A DNA stretch of 64,000 nucleotides from positions 186,001 to 250,000 of the forward strand of contig CBDFHV010000081.1 in NCBI GenBank assembly GCA_965247705.1, in the 5' to 3' direction. The DNA is from CBDFHV01 sp965247705. Lineage in GTDB: Bacteria; Pseudomonadota; Alphaproteobacteria; Rhodospirillales; CAMCUA01. Positions within the stretch are counted from its first letter, which is position 1. Every line of letters starts with the position of its first letter. Made by a program: the position numbers and the translations under genes. The notes beneath the pieces were generated by a model that was not told the origin of the DNA, ran no database searches, and saw nothing but the letters and a program-made list of their open reading frames with translations. Shown piece after piece: positions 55,493 through 63,316 of the stretch.

Positions 55493-56743
55493 TCAGTGGC
55501 CCGTGGCCAGATAGCCGACGATGTGGTCCGCCACGTGGCGGGCGTCGTCGCCAACGCCGTAGAGGATTCCAGACTTCCGCCGCACCATCCAGTTCAGGCC
55601 CATGAAATAGAGGCCGGGCACGGTGGTGGCGCCCCGGTCGGTGACCGGGTAGCCCATGTCGTCGAGCACGGGGTAATCGATCCAGCCGAAATCGAAGGAG
55701 AAGCCGGTGGCCCAGACGACCGACGACACCCCCTCGGCCTCCAGGTCGATGGATGCCGTGCTTGGCACCGACCAGTCGTCGGCCGGTGGCCCGCCGGACA
55801 GCTCTTTGTCGGTCGGCGGCGGAGCGTCGATGCGGTTCTTCACGATGAAGGCGTCCACGTCGGCGTAGAACTGCATGGCGAAGGCGTCGGCGTCGCTCAT
55901 GTTGCGGCGGAGGTCGTCCATGAAGGACACCGTCTCCCCATCGACCGCGGCAACCATGCCCAGGAGGCGGACGCCGTCGCGGTGAAAATGGTGCAGGCTG
56001 ATGGTCCGCCCGCCGCCGCGACCGGTCAAATGGGGATCGCTGCGGAATCGATGCGCCGGCGAGTCCAGCATGTCCGGCGTCCGGTCGAGAAGACCTATCT
56101 CCCGCTGCCAGGCGACGCAATCCTGACCCCGGTAGCGCCGCGGCAGCCGGCCGGCCTCGCCAACGCTCAGCAGAACTTGCCGCCCCGAGAGCCTGAGGTC
56201 GTCGACGACCTGGCAACCGGTCTGCCCGGAGCCCACCACCAGCACGGCCCCTTCGGGAAGCGCCGCCGCGGTGCGATATTTCTCCGCATCCAGTTGGAGA
56301 ATGCGTTTTGACAGGCGCTCGGCGAAGGGCGGGCGCCGAGGGACCTGCATGGTGCCGGTGGCGACCACAACCACGGGCGCCCGCAGCGGCCCCGCATCGG
56401 TTTCGACGCTGAAAGCGTCGTCCTCCGCCGGCCCGATCCTTGCCACCGTGACGCCGGTCCTGAGCGGGCAGCCGAAGGCCTCCGTCCACCGTTCCATGTA
56501 TGCGACGAAGTCCTCGCGTGGCAGGAACCCGTCGGGATCGGGGCCGTCGTACTCGGCCCCCGGCAGGCGAATGCTCCAGTTGGGCGTGACCAGGCAGAAG
56601 CTGTCCCAGCGGCGGCGCGTCCAGCTGTCCCCCACCTCGCCCCGCTCCAGGGCCACATGGTCGACCCCGTGTTCGGTCAGGCAGTAGCTGGTCGACAGGC
56701 CTCCCTGACCGGCGCCGACGACGATCACCTCGGGTCCCGCCAT
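55493..56743 (-). CDS. Flavin-dependent monooxygenase-like oxidoreductase
   Basis: 416 residues. Two dinucleotide motifs, EVIVVGAGQGGLSTSYCL near the start and VLVVGSGQTGCQVVDDLRLS at about 180, and VVWATGFSFDFGWIDYPVLD near 340, as in CzcO/FMO-type enzymes. RRRWDSFCLVTPNWSIRLPG resembles the MSMEG_0569-like branch. It could oxidise an amine or ketone in the pathway. Start ATG 56743, chosen from the fit of the FAD motif; the frame remains open far upstream without homology. 15 bases after the DinB-like gene. Confidence 0.82.
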   Translation of the reverse strand: MAGPEVIVVGAGQGGLSTSYCLTEHGVDHVALERGEVGDSWTRRRWDSFCLVTPNWSIRLPGAEYDGPDPDGFLPREDFVAYMERWTEAFGCPLRTGVTVARIGPAEDDAFSVETDAGPLRAPVVVVATGTMQVPRRPPFAERLSKRILQLDAEKYRTAAALPEGAVLVVGSGQTGCQVVDDLRLSGRQVLLSVGEAGRLPRRYRGQDCVAWQREIGLLDRTPDMLDSPAHRFRSDPHLTGRGGGRTISLHHFHRDGVRLLGMVAAVDGETVSFMDDLRRNMSDADAFAMQFYADVDAFIVKNRIDAPPPTDKELSGGPPADDWSVPSTASIDLEAEGVSSVVWATGFSFDFGWIDYPVLDDMGYPVTDRGATTVPGLYFMGLNWMVRRKSGILYGVGDDARHVADHIVGYLATGH

Positions 56744-56757
56744 CACCCTCGGAACCC

Positions 56758-57252
56758 TCACTCGCCGGAGGAGAACTTGACGAAATCCAGGGGCGGCGGG
56801 TCGATGCTGGCGTGGGACAGCATGTGATGGGTCTGACCCCGGTGGTGGATCTGGTGCTCGAACAGGTTGCACAGGCAATCGCGCAGGGGCAGGCTGAAAT
56901 ACTCGCCCGTCTCCACCGTGTCGAAGGACAGGGTGCCGTCCAGGGCCGCCGGATCGAGGGCGTCGCAGAACTCCATGTACCAGGCGTCCTGTTCCCCCTG
57001 GGCGCGGCGCAGGGCGCCGAAGTCCCGATGAAGGATCTGATCGAGGCTGGTGAAGGTGGTGGGCTTCTTCTCCAGGCGCTCGCGATAGATCAGATCGGCC
57101 AGCAGGATGTGATTGAGGGTGCCGAGGATGGACTTGAAGAAGGCGCGCCGGTCCTCGGCCAGGGCCTCGGGCGGGAGCGACGCGGAGGCGGCGTAGATGC
57201 GCTGATTGGCCCACGCGTTGTAGCGGGCGGCGGTCGGTAGATCAAGAAGCAT
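56758..57252 (-). CDS. DinB/YfiT-like four-helix protein
   Basis: 164 residues beginning MLLDLPTAARYNAWANQRIY. The three-His metal site of DinB-fold enzymes is present in outline: His in TLNHILLADLIYRERL and the pair in LFEHQIHHRGQTHHMLSHA. Such proteins are often thiol transferases or hydrolases. Start ATG 57252 preceded by AAGG-type bases; the upstream extension is unconserved. First gene of the minus-strand operon ending in glxD. Confidence 0.82.
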   Translation of the reverse strand: MLLDLPTAARYNAWANQRIYAASASLPPEALAEDRRAFFKSILGTLNHILLADLIYRERLEKKPTTFTSLDQILHRDFGALRRAQGEQDAWYMEFCDALDPAALDGTLSFDTVETGEYFSLPLRDCLCNLFEHQIHHRGQTHHMLSHASIDPPPLDFVKFSSGE

Positions 57253-57465
57253 GCCCTTGTCCTTTCGGGTCCGCGGCGCGGTGACCGCTTCCCCACACAC
57301 CCACACCATTTTGTGGCCGCCCTATATAGCGGATAAATTAATCGTCGTGACCTGGCAAGGTGGGCGGGTCGATCCCGCGACACCGGGAGACGGGATCGCC
57401 GCCGAGAGACCGGGTACAACATGAATTGCCGGCCCACGCCCAGACCAAAGGGAGAGACCAACCAC

Positions 57466-58329
57466 ATGACCGAGACCGTGTTCGGCCCCTACGACCAGGA
57501 GTCCCTTGACCTGCAATACGACATGCGCCGCCGTTGCGCCGATGACCTGTGGCGCCTCGACGACGGAAAGGAGACCGGCAACGCCATCGCCGCCGCCCTC
57601 CCCTGCCGCCTCGATACGCCTTTCGGCGACAAGCCGGGCGAGCGGCTGGACATTTTTCCCGCCGGCAGGCCCGGCGCGCCGATCCACATGTTCATCCACG
57701 GCGGCTATTGGCGGTCCTTCGACAAGGACATGTTCCGCTATATCGCCAAGCCATTCGTTGCGGCCGGGGTCACCCTGATCCTCAACAACTACGGCCTCTG
57801 CCCCCACGTCACCATGGACGAGGTGGTGCGCCAGAACCGTGCCGCCATCCCCTGGATCCACGCCCACGCCGCGGACTTCGACTCCGACCCGGGCAAGATC
57901 ACCGTTTCCGGCCACTCGGCGGGCGGCCACCTGACCGCCATGCTGATGGCCACCGACTGGACCGAACATGGCCTGCCCCGGGACGTGATCCGGGCCGGCT
58001 GCGCCATCAGCGGGCTCTTTGACCTGGAGCCCCTGCGCCGGTCCTACCTCAACGAAGACCTGCGCATGGACGCGGCGACCACGCGGCGCAACAGCCCCCA
58101 GCATCACCTGCCCGACCGCTCCAACGAGCTGATCATCGCCGTCGGCGGCGGCGAGACCGACGAGTTCAAGCGCCAGTCCAGGGAGTTCGCCGACGTCTGG
58201 CTGGGCAAGGGCCTGCCCGGCCTTTACACCGAGATCTTGGACTGCAACCACGTGGTCCTGGCCGGCGAGCTGGGCAAGGCGGACTCCCCCCTCACCCAGG
58301 CCATCTTCAGGCAGATCGGCGTCGCCTGA
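57466..58329 (+). CDS. Alpha/beta hydrolase, kynurenine-formamidase-like
   Basis: 287 residues. Oxyanion-hole motif HMFIHGGYWRSFDKDMF, nucleophile elbow TVSGHSAGGHLTAM, catalytic Asp in GGGETDEFKRQS and His in DCNHVVLAGELG. The HGGYW and GHSAGG pair is typical of arylformamidase-type hydrolases (KFA) and related esterases acting on N-formyl or amide groups. ATG 57466 with AAGGGAGAG upstream. It diverges from the dinB-hyu-glx operon and is followed 14 bases later by a D-amino-acid-dehydrogenase-like gene. Confidence 0.85.
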   Translation: MTETVFGPYDQESLDLQYDMRRRCADDLWRLDDGKETGNAIAAALPCRLDTPFGDKPGERLDIFPAGRPGAPIHMFIHGGYWRSFDKDMFRYIAKPFVAAGVTLILNNYGLCPHVTMDEVVRQNRAAIPWIHAHAADFDSDPGKITVSGHSAGGHLTAMLMATDWTEHGLPRDVIRAGCAISGLFDLEPLRRSYLNEDLRMDAATTRRNSPQHHLPDRSNELIIAVGGGETDEFKRQSREFADVWLGKGLPGLYTEILDCNHVVLAGELGKADSPLTQAIFRQIGVA

Positions 58330-58343
58330 GAGAGCCCGAGCCG

Positions 58344-59639
58344 GTGCGGGTGCTGGTCCTCGGCGCCGGCGTGGTCGGCGTCGCCACGGCGTGGTTCCTG
58401 ACCCGCGCCGGCCACGACGTCACCGTGGTCGAACGCCGCGACGGCGTGGCACTCGAGACCAGCCGCGCCAACGCCGGCCTGCTGACCCCCGCCCAGTCGC
58501 CGCCGTGGAACGCGCCCGGCGTGCCCTGGCGGGCCCTGGGCTGGCTCTTGCGCCGGGACGCCGCCCTTGACATCCGGCTGCGCTGGGACCCGGCCATGAT
58601 CGCCTGGCTGTTGGCCTTCGTCCGCAATTCCACGCCGGCCCGCCATCGCCGCCACGCCGAGGTGACCCTGCGCCTGGCCCGCTTCAGCATGGAGACCATG
58701 ACCGCCATCGAGGCGGAAATCGCCCCCGCCTACGACCGCACGGCCCGCGGCATCCTGACGATTTTCCGCCAGCCCGAGGCGATGGGAGCGGCGGCCCGGG
58801 GGGCGGCGGGCCTGGAGTCCCTGGGCGTCGCCGCCCCGGTTCTCGACCGGGACGCCTGTCTTGCCGTGGAGCCGGCGCTGACCCCCATCGCCACGCAGAT
58901 CGCCGGCGGCGTCCACAACCCCGACGACCGATCCGGCGACGTTCACAAGCTGGCCACCGCCCTGGCCGCCGCCGCCGCCCGGGACGGCGCCCGCTTCCGC
59001 CATGGGGTGGTGGTCCGGGGCCTGACGGTGCGGGGTGCCCGCATCGCCGCCGTGGAGACGGACCAGGGCCCCATCGAAGCCGACGCGGTGGTGGTTGCCC
59101 TGGGCTGGCAAAGCCGCCGCCTGCTCGCCCCCCTCGGCCTCCGCCTGCCCCTCTATCCGGTGCAGGGTTACTCGGTAACGATCGACATCGGCGACGGGGC
59201 GCCCGAGACGTCGGACGGGCAAACCTTCTCGGGGGAGGCCCCTGTCGGCCCGTCCCTGCCGGTGCGCGACGCCGCGCGCAAGATGGTGGTCACGCCGCTG
59301 GGCCGCCGCCTCAGGGCGACCGGCGTGGCGGTGCTCAATGGCGGTGACGCCACCATCGACAAGGGCCATGTACGCACCCTGCGCGAGGCCCTCCATGCCC
59401 TCTTTCCCCGGGTTCCCCGGTCGGCCACCGAGACCCCCTGGACCGGCCTCCGCCCGATGACCCCCGATGGCCCGCCGGTCCTCGGTCCGACGCCTTATGA
59501 GAACCTGTTCCTGAACACCGGCCACGGCCCCCTGGGCTGGACCCTGGCGGCGGGCAGCGGCCGCCTGGTGGCCGGCCTAGTGGACGCCCGCCCGCCGGAA
59601 ATCCCCCTCGACGGCCTGACCCTCGCCCGCTACCGCTGA
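58344..59639 (+). CDS. FAD-dependent D-amino-acid dehydrogenase-like protein (DadA family)
   Basis: 431 residues. N-terminal FAD motif RVLVLGAGVVGVATAWFLTR, SRANAGLLTPAQSPPWNAPG, LPLYPVQGYSVTIDI and the C-terminal LFLNTGHGPLGWTLAAGSGR, all diagnostic of DadA. It deaminates D-amino acids oxidatively at the inner membrane face. GTG start at 58344. Co-transcribed with the hydrolase; likely supports the neighbouring amine-degrading operon. Confidence 0.9.
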   Translation: MRVLVLGAGVVGVATAWFLTRAGHDVTVVERRDGVALETSRANAGLLTPAQSPPWNAPGVPWRALGWLLRRDAALDIRLRWDPAMIAWLLAFVRNSTPARHRRHAEVTLRLARFSMETMTAIEAEIAPAYDRTARGILTIFRQPEAMGAAARGAAGLESLGVAAPVLDRDACLAVEPALTPIATQIAGGVHNPDDRSGDVHKLATALAAAAARDGARFRHGVVVRGLTVRGARIAAVETDQGPIEADAVVVALGWQSRRLLAPLGLRLPLYPVQGYSVTIDIGDGAPETSDGQTFSGEAPVGPSLPVRDAARKMVVTPLGRRLRATGVAVLNGGDATIDKGHVRTLREALHALFPRVPRSATETPWTGLRPMTPDGPPVLGPTPYENLFLNTGHGPLGWTLAAGSGRLVAGLVDARPPEIPLDGLTLARYR

Positions 59640-59660
59640 GGGTACATGTTCTTGAAAATG

Positions 59661-59752
59661 AACCACAGAGGCACAGAGACACAGAGAAATAGAAACAAAT
59701 ATTAAAAAGAAGAGAGGTTTATTATCGTCTTCTTCTCTGTGTCTCTGTGGTT
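59661..59752. repeat. CACAGAG-rich inverted repeat
   Basis: AACCACAGAGGCACAGAGAC...(to 59688) is repeated in inverse as TTCTCTGTGTCTCTGTGGTT (59733-59752), the left arm having one extra eight-base CACAGAG unit. The spacer is AT-rich. Repeats of this CCACAGAGACACAGAG type recur in many environmental bacteria. It separates the dadA-like gene from the next small gene. Confidence 0.7.
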
Positions 59753-59772
59753 AACTTCTTACTTTATCATCC

Positions 59773-60105
59773 ATGAAGAAGCTGCAAAAAATGTTCGTGC
59801 GCATGTCCCACTGGCAGTGCAAGCCCGAGTGCTGGGCCGAGGCCGAGGCCCTGTTCGACGACGGCGCGCTGCCGATCCTGGAGAAGGCTTCGGGCATCAT
59901 GGGCGCCCACCTTCTGGGCGAACCCGGCACCGGCCAACGCGTCGCCCACACGGTCTGGACCGACCGGGCGGCCCACGACGCCTTCGCCGCCAGCGCCGAC
60001 ATGGAGCGCATCACCCGCATGTTCGCCCACATGTACGTCGACGGCCAACGCCCCCAGGCCTTTGCCTATCCGGCGCTGCGGGGGAAGGTGTTTGGAGTGG
60101 GATAG
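59773..60105 (+). CDS. Small dimeric alpha-beta barrel protein
   Basis: 110 residues. The pattern KMFVRMSHWQCKPECWAEAE, ILEKASGIMGAHLLGEPGTG, HTVWTDRAAHDAFAASADME resembles the antibiotic-biosynthesis-monooxygenase/dabb fold. No catalytic motif can be named. ATG 59773 with a weak ribosome site; a CACAGAG repeat lies just upstream. Confidence 0.6.
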   Translation: MKKLQKMFVRMSHWQCKPECWAEAEALFDDGALPILEKASGIMGAHLLGEPGTGQRVAHTVWTDRAAHDAFAASADMERITRMFAHMYVDGQRPQAFAYPALRGKVFGVG

Positions 60106-60265
60106 CGGGACTCGCCATAACGCCGCTTCTACCCCAGTGTCGTCGTCGCTGGAGATTTCCCGGTGGGCAATCTTGGCGCCTGCGGGGACCAACGATCTCA
60201 GGCACTGTCGCTCATCGCCCTTCTTGAAAAGTCAGATGGTGGAAAACCAGTTGGCGGAAAAGATC

Positions 60266-60577
60266 CTACTCGACATCCCACGGCATGGTGGGCATTTGGA
60301 GGATTTCCCGCCTCCCGTGCAGGAGTGTAACAATCTGGATGCGATTGCCGCCGTATCGGTAGATGACACGATAGTTTCTATAGATCAGTTCCCGTATGTC
60401 ATCCCGATCCGTCTCGGGGACGCGCCGACCCATATGCGGGAGGTCCGCCAATCCCTCGACCGCCGCAAGAAGACGGTCAATGAAGCGTCGGGCATAGTAA
60501 GGTGAATCCTTCGAAATATAGGCATGCAACTCGCGAAGATCGGTTCTCGCCCGCGCCGACCATTCAATCTCCATCAC
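60266..60577 (-). CDS. ParE/RelE-superfamily toxin
   Basis: 103 residues. MEIEWSARARTDLRELHAYI, FIDRLLAAVEGLADLPHMGR and IYRNYRVIYRYGGNRIQIVT are the ParE family pattern (LA-LPxxGR and YRVxY). ParE toxins poison DNA gyrase; RelE toxins cut mRNA. The absence of clear RelE catalytic residues favours ParE. Overlaps the antitoxin gene by 14 bases. Confidence 0.88.
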   Translation of the reverse strand: MMEIEWSARARTDLRELHAYISKDSPYYARRFIDRLLAAVEGLADLPHMGRRVPETDRDDIRELIYRNYRVIYRYGGNRIQIVTLLHGRREILQMPTMPWDVE

Positions 60578-60749
60578 CGAGCACCTCGGCCTTGACCTGA
60601 CCGTGGGGAACGGTCCGGCCGGCCTCGATGTCGGCCATGCCCTGTTCGATCTTCTGTCTTGCGTAGACCTCGTACATAAGGTCGTCCCAGGTAGCCTGGT
60701 CGGGCAGATTTTCGACGATTTCGCGCGCGGCGTCTTTCACCGTTGACAT
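60564..60749 (-). CDS. Antitoxin of the ParE-type module
   Basis: 61 residues, MSTVKDAAREIVENLPDQAT followed by WDDLMYEVYARQKIEQGMAD and a C-terminal tail. This is the PHD/RelB-like small-antitoxin pattern found upstream of ParE toxins. It should bind and neutralise the toxin and, with it, repress the operon. ATG at 60749; an in-frame upstream ATG exists but encodes an unconserved stretch. Confidence 0.82.
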   Translation of the reverse strand: MSTVKDAAREIVENLPDQATWDDLMYEVYARQKIEQGMADIEAGRTVPHGQVKAEVLGDGD

Positions 60750-61031
60750 GGGAACACTCCGTGTCTGGCGCTGCCATGGCGGCGGCTGCAATGGATCGCC
60801 ATACTACGCCCCTTGTCGCCCGTTGCCATCCGCCGCGTTGGCGATGCGGCGTCTGACGATCGTACCCGACTCCTCGGCGCCTACGCCCGGCGGCCGCCGC
60901 TTGCCATTGCGCCATGTGGCCCGGACCCGCACCGTGTTCCCGAACCAAAGGAAACATCGGAGTGCACGACCAAGCTGCCGCCCGAACGGACGCCGCCTCT
61001 TTGTATGGACCGGGACGTTACAGTAACGGGT

Positions 61032-61204
61032 TCAGATCGTCCGCCGGCGTCTTGCCAAGCCAAGACCCACGAGGCCGAGGCCGAGGATCGCGAGGGTGCC
61101 GGGCTCCGGGACGTTGGCGGGTTCCGAGGCAGTCAATTCAAGGGCGGTAACCTCGATATCGTCAATCGCGAACTCGTCCCTATCACCGGTTGTAGCGCAC
61201 CCGG
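61032..61204 (-). pseudogene. PEP-CTERM protein, C-terminal remnant
   Basis: The frame reads GDRDEFAIDDIEVTALELTA, then NVPEPGTLAILGLGLVGLGL-ARRRR and stops: a classic PEP-CTERM sorting tag (Pro-Glu-Pro motif, hydrophobic helix, Arg-rich tail) recognised by exosortase. The upstream sequence is replaced by an IS3-family element whose other side keeps the signal peptide (62590-62666). The middle of the gene is missing, so the gene is dead. The missing target duplication suggests a deletion accompanied or followed insertion. Confidence 0.8.
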
Positions 61205-61225
61205 TTCCTTGGACACAAGTTTGTC

Positions 61226-62131
61226 TCACGCGGCGGGCCTGATTGAGATCGCGGCGTGCCACGCCTGACGAGCTTGAGCGGGGCTCAGGTAGCCGTTCTT
61301 TTCGACGATCCACTGGGCATTGTAGAGTTCGACGAAGTCGCGGACGGCGTCCCGCAGCTCCGCGATGTTGCGGTAGATGCGACCATGGATGATCTGTTCC
61401 TTCAGCGTGCGATTGAACCGCTCGGCGACGCCGTTGGTCTGGGGCTCGGCGACGAAGGCGTAGGACGGCTGGATGCCCCAGAACTTGATCTGGTTGGTGA
61501 AGTGGTCCGACAGATACTGGGAGCCGTGATCCATCCGCAAGGCCAGCCCCCGAGCCGCGCCGGCCGCGGTCGAGCCATACAGCCCGGCAAGCCCCATGGA
61601 GATCGGCTGCAGGGCGGCGAAGCGGTCGCCGCGCTTGCAGACATGCCAGCCGACACACTCGGCGTTCCAATGCTCGACGGCGGTGAAGATCCAGCCCCAG
61701 CCGTCGTCCACCGTGAACACCCGAACGCCATCGGTGCCCCACATGAGGTTCGGGGCATGAGTGATGATCTCACCGTCATGGGGATTGCCGCCACGGCGGC
61801 GGCAGCGATGGGGCGAGAGCAGATTGTTCTCGCGCATCAGGCGGAGCACCCGCTTGCGGGCAACCCGGATGTCGCGACAGACCCGAAGCCGAGCCCAGAC
61901 CTTGCGGTAGCCCTCGCCCTCCCAGGGCGATGCCTCCAGGTCGGCTTCGATCGCCACCAGCAGCGCCTGGTCCGAGATCGCGGGCTTCGGTCCCCGACGC
62001 TTTGCCGGCGGCTGCTCGGCGTGCTGGCCGGAGGTCACGGCGTAGAACGAGGAGCGGGCCATGCCCCAGGCGGCGCAGACCCGCCGCAGGCCGTAGGCCA
62101 GACCCGTGCCGGGCGAGGTGGCGGCACTCAT
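61226..62131 (-). CDS. IS3-family transposase OrfB (DDE integrase)
   Basis: 301 residues. DDE triad: Asp in APNLMWGTDGVRVFTVDD, Asp in ALRMDHGSQYLSDHF, and Glu in TNGVAERFNRTLKEQIIHGR. The N-terminal HTH-like region YGLRRVCAAWGMARSSFYAV. Starts at ATG 62131, overlapping the orfA stop by four bases. Complete and apparently functional. Confidence 0.9.
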   Translation of the reverse strand: MSAATSPGTGLAYGLRRVCAAWGMARSSFYAVTSGQHAEQPPAKRRGPKPAISDQALLVAIEADLEASPWEGEGYRKVWARLRVCRDIRVARKRVLRLMRENNLLSPHRCRRRGGNPHDGEIITHAPNLMWGTDGVRVFTVDDGWGWIFTAVEHWNAECVGWHVCKRGDRFAALQPISMGLAGLYGSTAAGAARGLALRMDHGSQYLSDHFTNQIKFWGIQPSYAFVAEPQTNGVAERFNRTLKEQIIHGRIYRNIAELRDAVRDFVELYNAQWIVEKNGYLSPAQARQAWHAAISIRPAA

Positions 62132-62559
62132 CGCCGCGACCTCCGCCGCCCCAAAGGGCCGAAGGTCTCCGTCTTGGCCTCCAGCAGTTCCACCTGCATG
62201 GTCAACTCTCCGATCCGCTTCATGGCGCTATCCAGTTCCGCCTGCACCGGATCGCCCTTGCGTTGCTTGAGCGAGGCGTCGATCCCGCCGATCGCTTTCT
62301 CACGCCACTGCTCGAGCCGGAAGATCTCTACGCCCAACTGGCGCGACAGAAGTTGCACCGGCTCGTCACGCAAAAGCCGCAGAACGACCTCACGCTTGCG
62401 CGCCACCGTCCATCGCTGGCCAAGTCCCAGCGGGCCTGCCGGCAAAGCCTGTCCTGGGGAAAACGTGGACGAGCCAAGCTCGCCCGCATTTACCACAGGC
62501 CCATCAACAGCAACTTTCTTCTCAAAATTATCGGTCATGTTCCGGTCCTCCTTGGACAC
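62128..62559 (-). CDS. IS3-family OrfA
   Basis: 143 residues. A helix-turn-helix domain (RWTVARKREVVLRLLRDEP; LLSRQLGVEIFRLEQWREKA) and a leucine-zipper-like region (ELDSAMKRIGELTMQVELLE). The stop overlaps the orfB start by ATGA, which allows coupled translation; the usual -1 frameshift slippery run is not obvious. Confidence 0.85.
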   Translation of the reverse strand: MSKEDRNMTDNFEKKVAVDGPVVNAGELGSSTFSPGQALPAGPLGLGQRWTVARKREVVLRLLRDEPVQLLSRQLGVEIFRLEQWREKAIGGIDASLKQRKGDPVQAELDSAMKRIGELTMQVELLEAKTETFGPLGRRRSRR

Positions 62560-62589
62560 TTCGATTAAGCCAATTCTGTGTCCAAGGAA

Positions 62590-62666
62590 ATCGGGTCCGA
62601 CTCACCTGCCATGGCCATGGTCACCGCCGCCACCGCGAGCCCGAGCGCTTGGAGTTTTGTCCGCAT
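62590..62666 (-). pseudogene. PEP-CTERM protein, N-terminal remnant (signal peptide)
   Basis: From ATG at 62666 the frame reads MRTKLQALGLAVAAVTMAMA-GESDP, a signal peptide cleaved after AMA, then runs into the IS at 62589. It is the likely 5 prime end of the gene whose PEP-CTERM tail is at 61032-61204. A sigma-54-like promoter lies about 60 bases upstream. Confidence 0.7.
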
Positions 62667-62727
62667 CGTTTCCTACCACCTCTAGGTTTCGGCGAAAGTG
62701 CCGCACCTCTTGTTTCAGGGAAAACAG

Positions 62728-62745
62728 ATACAAAATTCGTGCCAA
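62728..62745 (-). promoter_or_regulatory. Sigma-54-like promoter of the PEP-CTERM gene
   Basis: On the minus strand TTGGCACGAATTTTGTAT matches the -24/-12 consensus TGGCACG-N4-TTGCW at all but one core base. Expression of PEP-CTERM genes by sigma-54 with the PrsK/PrsR two-component system is known in other bacteria. The TSS would fall about 50 bases before the ATG. Confidence 0.6.
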
Positions 62746-62806
62746 ACATTGGTTTTTATTGATTCCAATGGCTTACGGACACGGCCCTCCGGCGCGGCGA
62801 CTCAAT

Positions 62807-62878
62807 CTGTAAATTTTTCTGACACTTTTTGGGCGATTCCGCGATTTCCGGCGAAATCCTGTAAAAATAACCGACACT
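62807..62878 (-). promoter_or_regulatory. Paired direct repeats, candidate enhancer-binding sites
   Basis: CTGTAAATTTTTCTGACACT (62807-62826) and CTGTAAAAATAACCGACACT (62859-62878) match at 15 of 20 positions, spaced 52 bases apart and 60-130 bases upstream of the sigma-54 site. Sigma-54 activators bind paired upstream sites at this distance; PrsR is the candidate. The sequence in between is GC-rich. Confidence 0.5.
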
Positions 62879-62974
62879 CCGGAGGATTTTCCGATCCGTT
62901 GGTACCGGCCCCGTTCCAACGGATCGAATATCGCCATGGTGCTTGGCGACGGCCCTCGAGAACACCCTGCTGGG

Positions 62975-63316
62975 CTACGCCCCTCTCGGCCCGAACAGGA
63001 TGACCGCCGCGCCGAGGAGACAGATCGCGGCGCCGAGAACGTCCCAGCGGTCGGGCCGCTGCATCTCGACGACCCACAGCCAACCGAGGGACGTGGCGAT
63101 ATAGACGCCGCCATAGGCCGCATAGACCCGCCCGGCGAAACCGCTGTCGATCCTGGTCAGCAGATAGGCGAAGAGGACCAGGCTGGCGATGCCGGGGACC
63201 AGCCACCAGGCGGACTTGCCCAGCCGCAGCCACACCCAGAAGGCGAAGCAGCCGCCGATTTCGGCGATCGCCGCCGCGACATAGGTGATCGTCGACGGAA
63301 GAAGCGCTGCCCTCAT
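62975..63316 (-). CDS. ynfA: YnfA-family (UPF0060) small membrane protein
   Basis: 113 residues from ATG 63316: MRAALLPSTITYVAAAIAEI, GCFAFWVWLRLGKSAWWLVP, AYGGVYIATSLGWLWVVEMQ and DVLGAAICLLGAAVILFGPR form four membrane segments in the YnfA pattern, related to small multidrug resistance-like exporters. The start codon A is the first base of the TA that bounds the mobile element 63316-63576, so the element has replaced the gene's 5 prime leader; no ribosome site is visible in it. Confidence 0.85.
   Translation of the reverse strand: MRAALLPSTITYVAAAIAEIGGCFAFWVWLRLGKSAWWLVPGIASLVLFAYLLTRIDSGFAGRVYAAYGGVYIATSLGWLWVVEMQRPDRWDVLGAAICLLGAAVILFGPRGA

Larger units (their letters stand above)
61205..62589 (-). 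mobile_element. IS3-family insertion sequence
   Basis: About 1385 bp with 13-bp terminal repeats TTCCTTGGACACA (61205-61217) and its complement TGTGTCCAAGGAA (62577-62589). Carries two overlapping reading frames, orfA and orfB, typical of IS3. A second TCCTTGGACAC copy lies just inside the right end (62548). I see no convincing target-site duplication. Inserted into the PEP-CTERM gene. Confidence 0.85.

Noticed and set aside
61032..61742. A single open frame joining the IS3 end and the PEP-CTERM tail
   Set aside because: The frame crosses the IS end at 61205; the left part is an out-of-frame shadow of orfB and only the tail is real.
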